From NCBI GenBank assembly GCA_959606065.1, contig CAUHHV010000011.1, positions 1 to 62,448 on the forward strand: a stretch of DNA of 62,448 nt, written 5' to 3'. Source of the DNA: an uncultured Collinsella sp. GTDB taxonomy: Bacteria > Actinomycetota > Coriobacteriia > Coriobacteriales > Coriobacteriaceae. Made by a program: the position numbers and the translations under genes. This document shows, in pieces, positions 45,225 through 54,542 of this stretch (position 1 is the first letter of the stretch; each line of letters starts with the position of its first letter). The notes beneath the pieces were generated by a model. It saw only the letters and a program-made list of their open reading frames with translations, was not told the origin of the DNA and searched no databases.

Positions 45225-46655
45225 ATGGCTTTCCGTAAAGACTTCCTGTGGGGCGGCGCGACGGCTGCCAACCAGTGCGAGGGCGCTTACGACGTGGATG
45301 GCCGCGGCCTGGCCAACGTGGACGTGGCCCCGCACGGCCCCGAGCGCTACGCGGTGGTCTCCGGCCAGCGCAAGATGCTCGACTTCGAGGACGGCTATTA
45401 CTATCCCGCGCAGACCGGCATCGATTTCTACCACCACTACAAGGAGGACATCGCCCTCTTTGCCGAGATGGGCTTTAAGACCTTCCGCATGAGCCTGGCG
45501 TGGACCCGCATTTTCCCCAACGGTGACGAGACCGAGCCCAACGAGGCCGGCCTGGCCTTCTACGAGGACGTGTTCCGCGAGTGTCAGGCGCACGGCATCG
45601 AGCCGCTCGTGACCATCACGCACTTCGACTGCCCGATCCACCTTATCAAGGAGTACGGCGGCTGGCGTAACCGCAAGCTCATCGACTTCTACAAGAACCT
45701 CGCGACCACGATCTTCACCCGCTACAAGGGCCTGGTGAAGTACTGGCTTACCTTCAACGAGATCAATATGATCTTGCACCTGCCGTTTATGGGTGCCGGT
45801 CTGGTCTTTGAGGAGGGCGAGAACAAGGAGGCCGTCGAGTACCTGGCCGCCCACAACGAGCTCGTCGCCAGCGCCTGGGCAACCAAGATCGCTCACGAGA
45901 TCGACCCTGAGGTCAAGATCGGTTGCATGCTTGCCGCAGGTAGCTACTACCCCTACAGCTGCCGTCCGGGCGATGTGCGCCAGGCGCAGCTCGACAACCA
46001 GAGCAACTATTTCTTTGTCGACGTTCAGAGCCGCGGTTACTACCCGGCCTATGCCGTCAAGAAGCTCGAGCGTCTGGGCATCGATGTGGGCATGACGGAC
46101 GAGGACCGCGAGATCCTGGCCGCCAACACCGTCGACTTCATCAGCTTTAGCTATTACAGCACCCGTTGTTCCGCCGGTGCCGATAACCCTGATGTCGAGC
46201 GCACCCAGAGCAACGCCTTCGCCGGCGCCAAGAACCCCTACCTGCAGGAGAGCCAGTGGGGCTGGGCCATCGATCCGCTGGGCTTCCGCATCACCCTCAA
46301 CGACCTGTACGACCGCTATCAGAAGCCGCTGTTTGTGGTCGAGAACGGTCTGGGCGCCAAGGATGTTGTCGAGGAGGATGGCTCCATCAACGACGACTAC
46401 CGTATCGACTACCTGCGCCAGCACATCGCCGCGATGCGCGATGCGGTGACCGAGGACGGCGTTGACCTGCTGGGCTACACCACCTGGGGCCCGATCGACC
46501 TGGTGTCTGCCGGCACGGGTGAGATGTCCAAGCGCTATGGCTTTATCTATGTCGACCGCGATGATGCGGGCAACGGCACCCTCAAGCGTTCCAAGAAGAA
46601 GAGCTTCGATTGGTACAAACACGTCATCGAGACGAACGGCGAGGACCTGGCCTAG
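45225..46655 (+). CDS. 6-phospho-beta-glucosidase (GH1)
   Basis: 476 residues, full-length GH1. Acid/base E179 in TFNEIN, nucleophile E373 in VVENGLG, N-terminal FLWGGATAANQCEGAY. SKRYGFIYVDRDD and KRSKKKSF near the end are typical of the phospho-glycosidase branch. Hydrolyses a PTS-imported phospho-beta-glucoside, in keeping with the EIIBC 3 kb upstream. Terminator at the 3' end. Confidence 0.93.
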   Translation: MAFRKDFLWGGATAANQCEGAYDVDGRGLANVDVAPHGPERYAVVSGQRKMLDFEDGYYYPAQTGIDFYHHYKEDIALFAEMGFKTFRMSLAWTRIFPNGDETEPNEAGLAFYEDVFRECQAHGIEPLVTITHFDCPIHLIKEYGGWRNRKLIDFYKNLATTIFTRYKGLVKYWLTFNEINMILHLPFMGAGLVFEEGENKEAVEYLAAHNELVASAWATKIAHEIDPEVKIGCMLAAGSYYPYSCRPGDVRQAQLDNQSNYFFVDVQSRGYYPAYAVKKLERLGIDVGMTDEDREILAANTVDFISFSYYSTRCSAGADNPDVERTQSNAFAGAKNPYLQESQWGWAIDPLGFRITLNDLYDRYQKPLFVVENGLGAKDVVEEDGSINDDYRIDYLRQHIAAMRDAVTEDGVDLLGYTTWGPIDLVSAGTGEMSKRYGFIYVDRDDAGNGTLKRSKKKSFDWYKHVIETNGEDLA

Positions 46656-46684
46656 GCTTTCCCAACAACCACAGCTTCCTAACC

Positions 46685-46728
46685 AAAACACCCGGCGAGC
46701 AGCTTATGCCCGTCGGGTGTTTTGTTAA
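46685..46728 (+). terminator. Terminator of GH1 gene
   Basis: AAAACACCCGGCG pairs with CGTCGGGTGTTTT; the U-tract is part of the stem, so it can act in both directions. Confidence 0.8.
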
Positions 46729-46761
46729 AAGAAGTGAAAGAAAGCAAAAGAAGTTAAGAAC

Positions 46762-46815
46762 TACTCATTGGGGACGTTCTTAAACGGCTAATCGCTGGGG
46801 GCACCCTTTGCCGTC
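46762..46815. repeat. CATTGGGGAC-family repeat, degraded
   Basis: ACTCATTGGGGACGTTCTTA followed by a GGGGGCACCCTTTGCCG block as seen at 13070 and 16720. Confidence 0.7.
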
Positions 46816-46876
46816 GGCGGATTTTGGGACATGTGGCCCGCTTTTTGGGCCCGCCTGTCGGTACACTAAAAGCACT

Positions 46877-48760
46877 ATGGGTACCTGCGAGCGACATATC
46901 GGCCACGCGGCCGCCCGATCCGCACCCGTGGCGGATCCCAGGGGCGGCAGGCTCTTCGCCATGCCGCGATTCCTTGTTGGCATAACGCATCGTGTATACC
47001 GCTACCGCGTCTTCGCTATCGCTGGCGCCATCACTGCGCTGTTCCTCATGCTTTTGGCAGTCTTGCCGGCGCTGTTCGCCTCCGACCCCAAGCTTTCCAA
47101 CACCGTGCCTGCCTATGGTGAGGTATCCAAAGAGGTTGTGGACGGACTCATTCATTCGAGCTCCCTCCCGTTGCTCATAGCCGGAATTGCGTTTTCAATT
47201 TGGGGTGTGTTGGCGTACCTGCGCTGTTTGGACTATGTGTTGCGCCGCCGCCTTGTTGCCGTCGCCACTATCTGTGCCCTCTGGATGATCGAGGTCATCC
47301 TCAAATACAAGTCGTTCACGCCGTTCTATGCCACCGTGCTGTGGTACCTGTACTACGTGCCCATGACGTTCATTCCGCTGCTCTACCAGCTGTGCGGCCT
47401 GCGCCTTGCGGGCGTGGAACAGCACCGCCTGGGTCGCCGCTACTGCGCTGCGCTGTGGATTGTGGCCATCCTGCTTATCGGATTTGTGCTCACCAACGAT
47501 TTTCACCAGCAGGTCTTCCGCTTTGACCGTACAAGCGACACCTGGAGCAATGATTACACGTACGGCTGGGGTTATTTCGCTGTCTTGTTGTGGACGGCCT
47601 TTAACTTTGTGGCCTTTTTTATCCTGGTTGGTCGGTCCTCGTCCTTTCGCGTCCAGCGTTTCTCGGGCACGGCGGCGCTCGTACTGCTGGGTGGCGCATT
47701 CTTTGCCATCTCGTATGCTCTGCGCGTGCCCTGGGCATGGAGGCTCAACTTTTCGCTCGTCTATTGCGTCCTGTGCGTGGTGGCGATGGAAATCTGTCTC
47801 GATTGCGGTGTCATTCCGTCGTATCACGACATCGCCGGCATTTTCGACACCTTGCCGCTCGACCTCAAAGTTCTAACGCGCGACCTGCAGGAAGTCTATG
47901 CCACACCGGTGTCGAAGCCAATGCCGGCGGGCGTGTGCGAAGAGCTTCGGGCCCAGGAACACGGGCATGCCCATGCCTTTGCCGTGGCGTCCGATCCCGA
48001 TGTAATGTATCGCGCCTTTCCACTGCTGGGCGGATCGGCCCTGCTTGCCCAAGACGTGTCGGAGCTCAACGAGCTTAACCGTGAACTGGCACATCGTCGC
48101 ATGGAGCTGCAGCGCCAAAATGAGCTGCTCACGGCCGACTACGATCTTAAGACGCATCTGGCAGATCAAGAGGCCGAGACCTTGCTGGTCCAAGACGTGG
48201 ACCAGGCACTCGCCCGCGCGCTCGAAGAGATGTATGACCTGCTGAGCTCGCTGCCGCCGTTGACCGACGAAGCGTCTTCTCACGAGCGTTACCGCATGCT
48301 GCAGCGCGCCAAGATGCTCGTCGCCTATTGCAAGCGCAAGGGGTCGCTCACGCTGGCGCAGCACGGGGAGAGCGGCTTTGATCGCGACCGCATTCAGCTC
48401 ATTGCCAACGAGCTCGCAAGCGACCTGCGCACCATCGATGTCGATTGCGCCTCGATTATCGCCATACGGCGCCCGATGCACGCCAGTACGGTAAGCGCCC
48501 TGTACGACTGCGTGTATGACTTTGCGTTTTTTGCCTACACCACCGACCACCCGGCGCTCATGTATCACTTGGGTGACCATGACCGGTGCAGTGTCGAGCT
48601 GCGCGCCACGCTTTTTTCCAACGATGATGAAGATCTTTCGCAGACGCCCGCTGCGCAAGAGCTCGAAAGCGCTCTGCAAGGGCGCAACGTGGCATACCGC
48701 CTTGAGGGCGAGCCCGGCCAGCTGCGCATGATCGTCTTGATGCCGAGGGCGGGTGAGTAA
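46877..48760 (+). CDS. Polytopic membrane protein with degenerate kinase-like cytoplasmic domain
   Basis: 627 residues from the first ATG within a plausible start zone (46877); a later ATG at 46961 would remove a 28-residue leader. There are eight hydrophobic segments over about 55-330, with WYLYYVPMTF similar to the N-terminal 7TM module of some sporulation kinases. A coiled-coil stretch (~430-480) follows, then a ~140-residue domain with weak kinase-like features but no recognisable H-box, N-box or G-box. It is followed, 2 bp later, by a true kinase and a regulator, so it is probably the sensory partner. Confidence 0.65.
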   Translation: MGTCERHIGHAAARSAPVADPRGGRLFAMPRFLVGITHRVYRYRVFAIAGAITALFLMLLAVLPALFASDPKLSNTVPAYGEVSKEVVDGLIHSSSLPLLIAGIAFSIWGVLAYLRCLDYVLRRRLVAVATICALWMIEVILKYKSFTPFYATVLWYLYYVPMTFIPLLYQLCGLRLAGVEQHRLGRRYCAALWIVAILLIGFVLTNDFHQQVFRFDRTSDTWSNDYTYGWGYFAVLLWTAFNFVAFFILVGRSSSFRVQRFSGTAALVLLGGAFFAISYALRVPWAWRLNFSLVYCVLCVVAMEICLDCGVIPSYHDIAGIFDTLPLDLKVLTRDLQEVYATPVSKPMPAGVCEELRAQEHGHAHAFAVASDPDVMYRAFPLLGGSALLAQDVSELNELNRELAHRRMELQRQNELLTADYDLKTHLADQEAETLLVQDVDQALARALEEMYDLLSSLPPLTDEASSHERYRMLQRAKMLVAYCKRKGSLTLAQHGESGFDRDRIQLIANELASDLRTIDVDCASIIAIRRPMHASTVSALYDCVYDFAFFAYTTDHPALMYHLGDHDRCSVELRATLFSNDDEDLSQTPAAQELESALQGRNVAYRLEGEPGQLRMIVLMPRAGE

Positions 48761-48762
48761 CG

Positions 48763-50256
48763 ATGCAGATTTCGCTCATCCTTCCCCAAATCGTTGCGCT
48801 CGATGTTGTCTTTGCCCTGGCTGCGTGTCTACAGACGATCCACGTCCCGCTCATCGCATCGCGCCGCTCGTCCTATAACCGTAAGGTGATTTGCGCCTAC
48901 GAGGCGAGCCTTGTGCTTCACTTGGTCATCTCGGCTGTCATTTTGTTCGCGTCGTCTGGCTCATATCTGGTGGCGCCGCTTGACGTTTGCGCCAGGGCAA
49001 TGGGCGGAGCGCTGTGGCTCAATGCCGCGATCTTTGCCTACGGCGTAGTGCTTATGGTGCACTATCGTCGCCCCGTCATGCTGGCCGAGCTGCTGCTTGT
49101 TGCCGCCGTGACACCGCCGGTGGTTTTTGCCATGGGCTCGGCGTGGGCCGTTGTCCTTATCGCAGAGGGAGCGTTCTTCCTGTTCCGTTCCATCGCGGCG
49201 CTCTTGATGGACGTCCGTAACCGCCAGGAGGATATCACCGCGTTCTCGACGATCGAAACCATCAACGTGATTCCCGTCGGCATCCTGTATCTGGATTCAA
49301 AGGGCCATCCGTTGCTCATGAACCGCTGCATGCGCAAAAACCTCGCTGAGCTTCACATGCCCACCGACTTGCACGATATGAGCGGCACATGGAACGGCCT
49401 TCGAAAGCTCAGCGCCCAGATGCCCGAGAGCAGCAAAGACCGCGTTCGAATTGACCTGGATCGCTTTGGTGAGACACGCGCGGTGGTCGAGGTTTCTCCC
49501 TCCGAGATTCGCCTGTTTGTGTGCGACGACGTTATGATTTCGGGTCGCCCCTTGGAGCGCATCATCGGCTTGGACGTGACGGAGTACGCACATGCCCATG
49601 ACCGCCTGGCGCACGCCAACCGACTGCTCGAGCTTGCGGGCCAAGAACTTCAATCGCAGATCGAAGAGGTCAAAAAAGTTGCTGACAATGCGGCCTATCT
49701 GCGTATGCGCGCTCGCGTGCACGACGTGATCGGGCAGCGCCTGTCCATCCTCCATCGTTATCTGGAGGAGGGACGTCTGGATGACGAGTCACTCGAGCAG
49801 ATCGACCCGCTGCTGCGCTCAATCGCTGCCGATCTGCGCAGCGGGGGCGACGCCGAACCGGCAGAGCAACTGGGCGATATCGTCCATGCCTTTGGTCTGG
49901 TGAGCGTGCAGATCGATGTTGAGGGCGCGCTGCCTGAGGACGTGCGTGTCGCTGCAGCCTTTCTGCAGATTATCCGCGAGGCCTCGACCAATGCCACCAA
50001 GCATGCGCAGGCCCATCAGGTCCATGTGCGCCGGTGGCAGGAGACGTCGGAAGACGGTGCTGTTGCGCGGATGACCGTTTCTAACGACGGCGCGCCTGCA
50101 CCCGTATCGTATCACGAGGGAACGGGTATCCCTGGTATGAGGCATGTCGCACAGAATCTGGGCGGCAGCCTGGAAGTCCACGCCGCCCCGCCCTTTACGC
50201 TTGCAGTGTCCATCCCGCTCGCCTCCAACGCCACGGTCCAAAGGAGAAGCTCATGA
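48763..50256 (+). CDS. Sensor histidine kinase
   Basis: 497 residues. Five or six membrane segments in 1-150, a PAS-like domain (~155-270), dimerisation helix with H320 in RMRARVHDVIGQ, N-box REASTNATKHA and G-box GTGIPGMRHV. Overlaps the regulator gene by an ATGA. Confidence 0.88.
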   Translation: MQISLILPQIVALDVVFALAACLQTIHVPLIASRRSSYNRKVICAYEASLVLHLVISAVILFASSGSYLVAPLDVCARAMGGALWLNAAIFAYGVVLMVHYRRPVMLAELLLVAAVTPPVVFAMGSAWAVVLIAEGAFFLFRSIAALLMDVRNRQEDITAFSTIETINVIPVGILYLDSKGHPLLMNRCMRKNLAELHMPTDLHDMSGTWNGLRKLSAQMPESSKDRVRIDLDRFGETRAVVEVSPSEIRLFVCDDVMISGRPLERIIGLDVTEYAHAHDRLAHANRLLELAGQELQSQIEEVKKVADNAAYLRMRARVHDVIGQRLSILHRYLEEGRLDDESLEQIDPLLRSIAADLRSGGDAEPAEQLGDIVHAFGLVSVQIDVEGALPEDVRVAAAFLQIIREASTNATKHAQAHQVHVRRWQETSEDGAVARMTVSNDGAPAPVSYHEGTGIPGMRHVAQNLGGSLEVHAAPPFTLAVSIPLASNATVQRRSS

Positions 50257-50873
50257 TCCGCGTGTTAATCGTCGAAGACCAGGCTATCTTGCGCGAGAGC
50301 CTGGCGCGTTCCGTGGGCGACCAGCCCGACATGACCGTTATCGCCGCGATCGCCGACGCCTCGGATGCCTTGGACGTTGTGCTCAAGGAGCGTCCGGACA
50401 TGATACTGATGGATGTGTGCACCGAGCACGATTCCAACGGCATCGTGGCGGCGGCGCGCATCAAAGAACAACTGCCCGAGTGTCGCGTCATCATCATGAC
50501 GGGTATGCCCGAGATCACCTTTGTGGACCAGGCGCGCGAGGCGGGCGTCGACAGCTTTGTGTACAAGAACGTCGGTATCGACGAGCTATTCGCCGTGATG
50601 CGCTCCACGCTGGCGGGTTACTGCACGTTTCCCAAGCCGCCCGAGAGCATCTTCTCCGGCACGGCGGCCCTCGACGATGTCGAGCTGTCGATCTTGCGCC
50701 TTGCCTGCGAGGGTAAAAGCCGCCGCGAGATTGCGGCCGAGCTGTTTATGAGCGAGGGCACCATCAAACGCCGCATCTCGGAGATTCTCAACAAGACCGG
50801 CTACGACAACATCATGCGCCTGGCCGTGCGCGCGGTGACCGAGGGCAGCATCGTTCCCAACATGGAGCGCTAA
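50253..50873 (+). CDS. NarL/LuxR-family response regulator
   Basis: 206 residues. Receiver domain with phospho-acceptor D54, conserved K105 in FVYKN, then a LuxR helix-turn-helix near 145-200 (ILRLACEGKSRREIAAEL). No neighbouring target gene is evident. Confidence 0.92.
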   Translation: MIRVLIVEDQAILRESLARSVGDQPDMTVIAAIADASDALDVVLKERPDMILMDVCTEHDSNGIVAAARIKEQLPECRVIIMTGMPEITFVDQAREAGVDSFVYKNVGIDELFAVMRSTLAGYCTFPKPPESIFSGTAALDDVELSILRLACEGKSRREIAAELFMSEGTIKRRISEILNKTGYDNIMRLAVRAVTEGSIVPNMER

Positions 50874-50899
50874 CGCTCGTTACGCATCGGCATAAAAGC

Positions 50900-50934
50900 G
50901 ACGGGGCCGCAGGATCAACTCCTGCGGCCCCGTC
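50900..50934. terminator. Bidirectional terminator
   Basis: Perfect 15-bp stem with a 5-nt loop between convergent genes. Confidence 0.85.
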
Positions 50935-50982
50935 TGGTGTGCGCGGATGTGTCCGCCAATCCGCGGCTGTCGTGGTCTACCG

Positions 50983-51825
50983 CTACGCGATGGTTGCGCT
51001 GTAGGAGGCGACGTCCTCGTAGGAATCGGTCAGGTAGGCGTCGATGCCGATGGTCGTGTTGACCAGGTCGTCAAGGCTGTCAAGCTCGCCGCTCGAGAAC
51101 GTGAATTCCTCGGTGGCGTTGGTGCCGGGCATCAGGTGAGCCGAGAACCAGGGTTCCTTCATGGTGCCGTTGACGTTGGTCTTGCCGGAAGGAGCGTAGA
51201 AGGTCAGGTCCTTGTCGCTCTTGTTGGTGATGTTGACGACAAAACCGATGTCGCCCCACTCGTCCTTGAACTTCTCGGTGATGGTGATGGTGCACAGGTC
51301 GTCATCGGCAACGGTGACGGCGGGGGAGATTTCAATCTTCTGGACGTCGTCGTCTTCGACGGCCTCGTCGATCTCTTCTTCCTTCTCGGCCGCTTCGCGA
51401 TCCTTCTTCACCGTGCCGGACAGATCCTTGTCGGACTTGGTAAAGACAAGATTGCCGTCATCCTCTTCGAGGATGAGCTTGCCGTCCTTGAGCTTCATGT
51501 CATGCGACTCGTCTTCGGCGGTGATGGTTACGGTGGTGGCGTCCTTTGCCTCCCATTTAAGGTCGACGACTTCAAGGAACAGGTCGAGGGCGCCTGTACC
51601 GTCCTCATCGAGAATCAGGACGCAGTGCACACCCCAATCCTCGAGCATCTTCATGTACTCATCGGTCAGTTCTTCGCCCTCCAGGGTTCCACCCGAGAGT
51701 TCCCAGCTGCCGACGAAGTTGGCCTTGGGGTCTTTGCCGCCGCCGCTGCAGCCCGTCAGGGCAAAGGCGAGCGCAAGGACGCATGTCAGAAATGCGAGTA
51801 CGGACTTTTTGAACGTTGTCTTCAT
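50983..51825 (-). CDS. Secreted lipoprotein, last gene of a zinc-ribbon/SPFH operon
   Basis: 280 residues from the ATG after GAGGACACC. Signal peptide with lipobox LTGC at about 21-28, then an acidic linker near 155-175 and two beta-rich halves. Residues 36-140 resemble lipocalin/SecA-type DUF domains that bear GSWEL...G repeats; the second half resembles DUF5067-like immunoglobulin-fold domains. Function unknown. Confidence 0.8.
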   Translation of the reverse strand: MKTTFKKSVLAFLTCVLALAFALTGCSGGGKDPKANFVGSWELSGGTLEGEELTDEYMKMLEDWGVHCVLILDEDGTGALDLFLEVVDLKWEAKDATTVTITAEDESHDMKLKDGKLILEEDDGNLVFTKSDKDLSGTVKKDREAAEKEEEIDEAVEDDDVQKIEISPAVTVADDDLCTITITEKFKDEWGDIGFVVNITNKSDKDLTFYAPSGKTNVNGTMKEPWFSAHLMPGTNATEEFTFSSGELDSLDDLVNTTIGIDAYLTDSYEDVASYSATIA

Positions 51826-51905
51826 GGTGTCCTCCTTTATCGAACGAAACCCATAGAAGCAAATGCGGGGGTGGCGGATCCCCCGCCAATTACCAGATAG
51901 AGGGG

Positions 51906-53147
51906 CTAGGGCCTGGGCGTTCCGCAGTTGCTGCAGAACTTGCCGCCGTTTTCGCTGCCGCAGTTGGGGCAGAACCACTTGGCCGGTGCCGGGGCGGGTG
52001 CGGGACTGCCGCACTCGGAGCAGAACTTGCCGGTGTTGGTGGCACCGCAGCTGCAAGTCCACGTGCCGGCCGCGGGGGCAGCGGCAGGAGCCGGTGCGGG
52101 GGCGGGTGCCGGAGCCGGCTGCGGGGCGGCCTGCTGCTGTGCCTGGCCGGCGGCGAACAGCTGGCTGGCGTTCATGCCGCCCATGCCGCCTGCCATGCCC
52201 ATGCCCATAAAGCCGGCCATCGCGCCGTTGGGGTTGGCGGCTGCCGCTCGCATCGCATCGCTCTGGGCGCTGGCGATGTTAGCTGCCGCCATGGTGGGAT
52301 CGCGCATGACCGCGGCCTTCTGCAGGTCCTTGATCATCTGCTCGTCTTCTTGCGAGGCGGCGATGGAGTTGACGCCAAAGCTCACGATCTCGACGCCGCG
52401 CAGGTCGCGCCAGTCGGCCGAGAGGACCTCGTTGAGCGCGCGGGCGAGCTCGGTGGTGTGGCCGGGGATGGCACTGTAGCGGATGCCCATCTCCGAGATC
52501 TTGGCAAAGGCGGGCTGCAGGGCGGTGAGCAGCTCGGACTTAAGCTGGCTGTCGATCTTGTCGCGCGTATAGCTATCGGTTACGTTGCCGCACACGTTGG
52601 TGTAGAACAGCAGCGGGTTGGTGATGCGGTACGAGTACTCGCCGTTGCAGCGCACGGAGATGTCGACATCCAGGCCAATGTTGTTATCGACCACGCGGAA
52701 GGGCACGGGCGAGGCGGTACCGTACTTGTTGCCAATGATCTCCTTGGTGTTGATGAAGTAGACGCGCTGGTCTTTGCCCGCGTCGCCGCCAAAGGTAAAG
52801 CGGCTGCCGATGTTGGCAAACGTCTCCTTGATGGAGTCGCCCAGGTTGCCACTGAAGACGCTCGGCTCGCTGCCGGTGTCAAAGACAAACTCGCCAGGCT
52901 CCAGCGCGACCTCGATGATCTTGCCGTTTTGCACCACGAGCATGCCCTGGCCGTCGTTGACGGCGATGACCGAGCCGTTGGAGATGACGTTGTCCTCGCC
53001 GCGCGTGTTGGAGCTACGGCCGCCGGTGCGCTTGCTGCCCTTGCAGGCCAAGACATCAGCGGGCATCGATTCGCAATAGATAAATTCCTTCCACTGGTCG
53101 GCCATGACGCCGCCGGCAGCACCCAATCCAGCTTTCAAGAGTCCCAT
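51906..53147 (-). CDS. SPFH-domain protein with C-terminal zinc ribbons (YdjI-like)
   Basis: 413 residues. SPFH/Band 7 core at ~20-290, a glycine/methionine-rich stretch (~300-325), a Pro/Ala linker, and two zinc-ribbon motifs (CSCGATNTGKFCSECG and CPNCGSENGGKFCSNCG). Membrane- or stress-associated, as in the Bacillus ydjI product next to a PspA-like gene. Confidence 0.88.
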   Translation of the reverse strand: MGLLKAGLGAAGGVMADQWKEFIYCESMPADVLACKGSKRTGGRSSNTRGEDNVISNGSVIAVNDGQGMLVVQNGKIIEVALEPGEFVFDTGSEPSVFSGNLGDSIKETFANIGSRFTFGGDAGKDQRVYFINTKEIIGNKYGTASPVPFRVVDNNIGLDVDISVRCNGEYSYRITNPLLFYTNVCGNVTDSYTRDKIDSQLKSELLTALQPAFAKISEMGIRYSAIPGHTTELARALNEVLSADWRDLRGVEIVSFGVNSIAASQEDEQMIKDLQKAAVMRDPTMAAANIASAQSDAMRAAAANPNGAMAGFMGMGMAGGMGGMNASQLFAAGQAQQQAAPQPAPAPAPAPAPAAAPAAGTWTCSCGATNTGKFCSECGSPAPAPAPAKWFCPNCGSENGGKFCSNCGTPRP

Positions 53148-53195
53148 GGTGATCTTCCTTTCTCGTCAAAGGCCGGGCGGTATTGGTCAGAATGG

Positions 53196-54518
53196 CTAAT
53201 CGTCCTTGTCGTCCTTCATGACGACGGTGGTCTCGGTGTGGCTGAAGGTGTCGTGCTTCTCGGTCAGGTCGAGCTCGCCACAATACTCATCGGCGTGGGT
53301 GGCCTCGTTGGCCGTCTTGAGCTGGCCTACCAGCAGCACGTCTCCGATAATCACGATGATCAGCGGCGCGACGATGTTGATGAGGATGCCCTCGACATCA
53401 AAGGCGAAGTAGTCCGGATCGAAGGCGTTCCCGCCCATAAAGAGAATTTGGGAGAGAACAAATCCGATCACAAAGAACAGCACCGAGGCGATAGCGAGCT
53501 TGGGCTTGGAGCAGGGAAGCTCGCCGACCATGCGGCCGGTTTGGCCGTTCATGGCAAACAGGTAGCTCTTGCCATTCCACGAGGTGGAAAGCATCCACAC
53601 GGGGAACAGGGCGTAGTTGCTGTCTTCCCAGGTGTAGTCGAGCTGCTTGCTTTCGACTGTGGCATCGTCATATTCGTCGACGACGGTCTCGCGCAGGGCC
53701 GAGATCGTACTTTCTTCCATACGACGCTCGGCGCGCGCTTTGCAGGTCTCGCAATCCTCGTCATAGCGGTTGGCGATGTAGCCGGGCATATAGGCGACCG
53801 AGAACGGGCGCAGCGCGTCGTAGTCAAACGGCTCGATGGCATCCATGTGGCCGTCGGGCATCTTGGACGATCCGTCGACGGGCACGCGCTCAAACGAGAT
53901 ATTGCCCTTACGGTAGGCATCGTAGTGGTCGGTGGTCGTGACGGTGCGGTCGGATTCCTCGGTTACGGTCTCGTTGGTCGCGTCAAAGTACACTTCGCCG
54001 TTAACGCGGGCGCCGTAGAGCCAAAACGGTACGTAGACGCCTTGGACCTCGTCGATGTGGTTGCCGGTGACAAAGCTCTTGGGCAGTAGGAGCTTGCCCT
54101 TGTAGTGTTCCTTGAGCGCGGTCATGACATCGTCGCGTCCGAGCTTAAACGGGATCACCAGATCGGGCGAGAAATCTCCCGAGAGCTGGCCGGGTGCCAC
54201 GGCGGAGTTGCCGCAGTACGGGCAGGTGGTAACGGCGACAGTGCCATCGGACACGAGCTCGGCGCCGCACGACGAGCAGATGTAGCCGGCGTTTTGGGCC
54301 AGCTCCTGCACGGCATCATCGACAGCGGGTTTGGGAGCTGCTGCTGCGGCATCGGCTTTGGCATCGGCCTTGTCCTGGCGCTCGCGATAGAGGGCCTCGA
54401 CTTCTTCGACTTCAAAACGCGAGTCGCAGTAGTCGCAGACGAGCTTTTGCTCGGCACTGGTAAAGTGAAGGGGGCCGCCACACGCGGGGCACTGATAGTT
54501 GACGCTCTCGAAGGCCAT
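53196..54518 (-). CDS. Zinc-ribbon membrane protein (YdjG-like)
   Basis: 440 residues. An N-terminal TFIIB-type zinc ribbon (CPACGG...CDYCDS), a second ribbon (CSSCG...CPYCG) near 85-105, a large central domain, and two to three membrane helices at ~345-400. Matches the ydjG partner of the SPFH protein. Confidence 0.85.
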   Translation of the reverse strand: MAFESVNYQCPACGGPLHFTSAEQKLVCDYCDSRFEVEEVEALYRERQDKADAKADAAAAAPKPAVDDAVQELAQNAGYICSSCGAELVSDGTVAVTTCPYCGNSAVAPGQLSGDFSPDLVIPFKLGRDDVMTALKEHYKGKLLLPKSFVTGNHIDEVQGVYVPFWLYGARVNGEVYFDATNETVTEESDRTVTTTDHYDAYRKGNISFERVPVDGSSKMPDGHMDAIEPFDYDALRPFSVAYMPGYIANRYDEDCETCKARAERRMEESTISALRETVVDEYDDATVESKQLDYTWEDSNYALFPVWMLSTSWNGKSYLFAMNGQTGRMVGELPCSKPKLAIASVLFFVIGFVLSQILFMGGNAFDPDYFAFDVEGILINIVAPLIIVIIGDVLLVGQLKTANEATHADEYCGELDLTEKHDTFSHTETTVVMKDDKDD

Positions 54519-54542
54519 GATCGGTCCTTTCCGTGCCGGGTG

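Noticed and set aside
45087..46691. 534-codon minus-strand frame across the GH1 gene
   Set aside because: Antisense of a well-recognised glycosidase.
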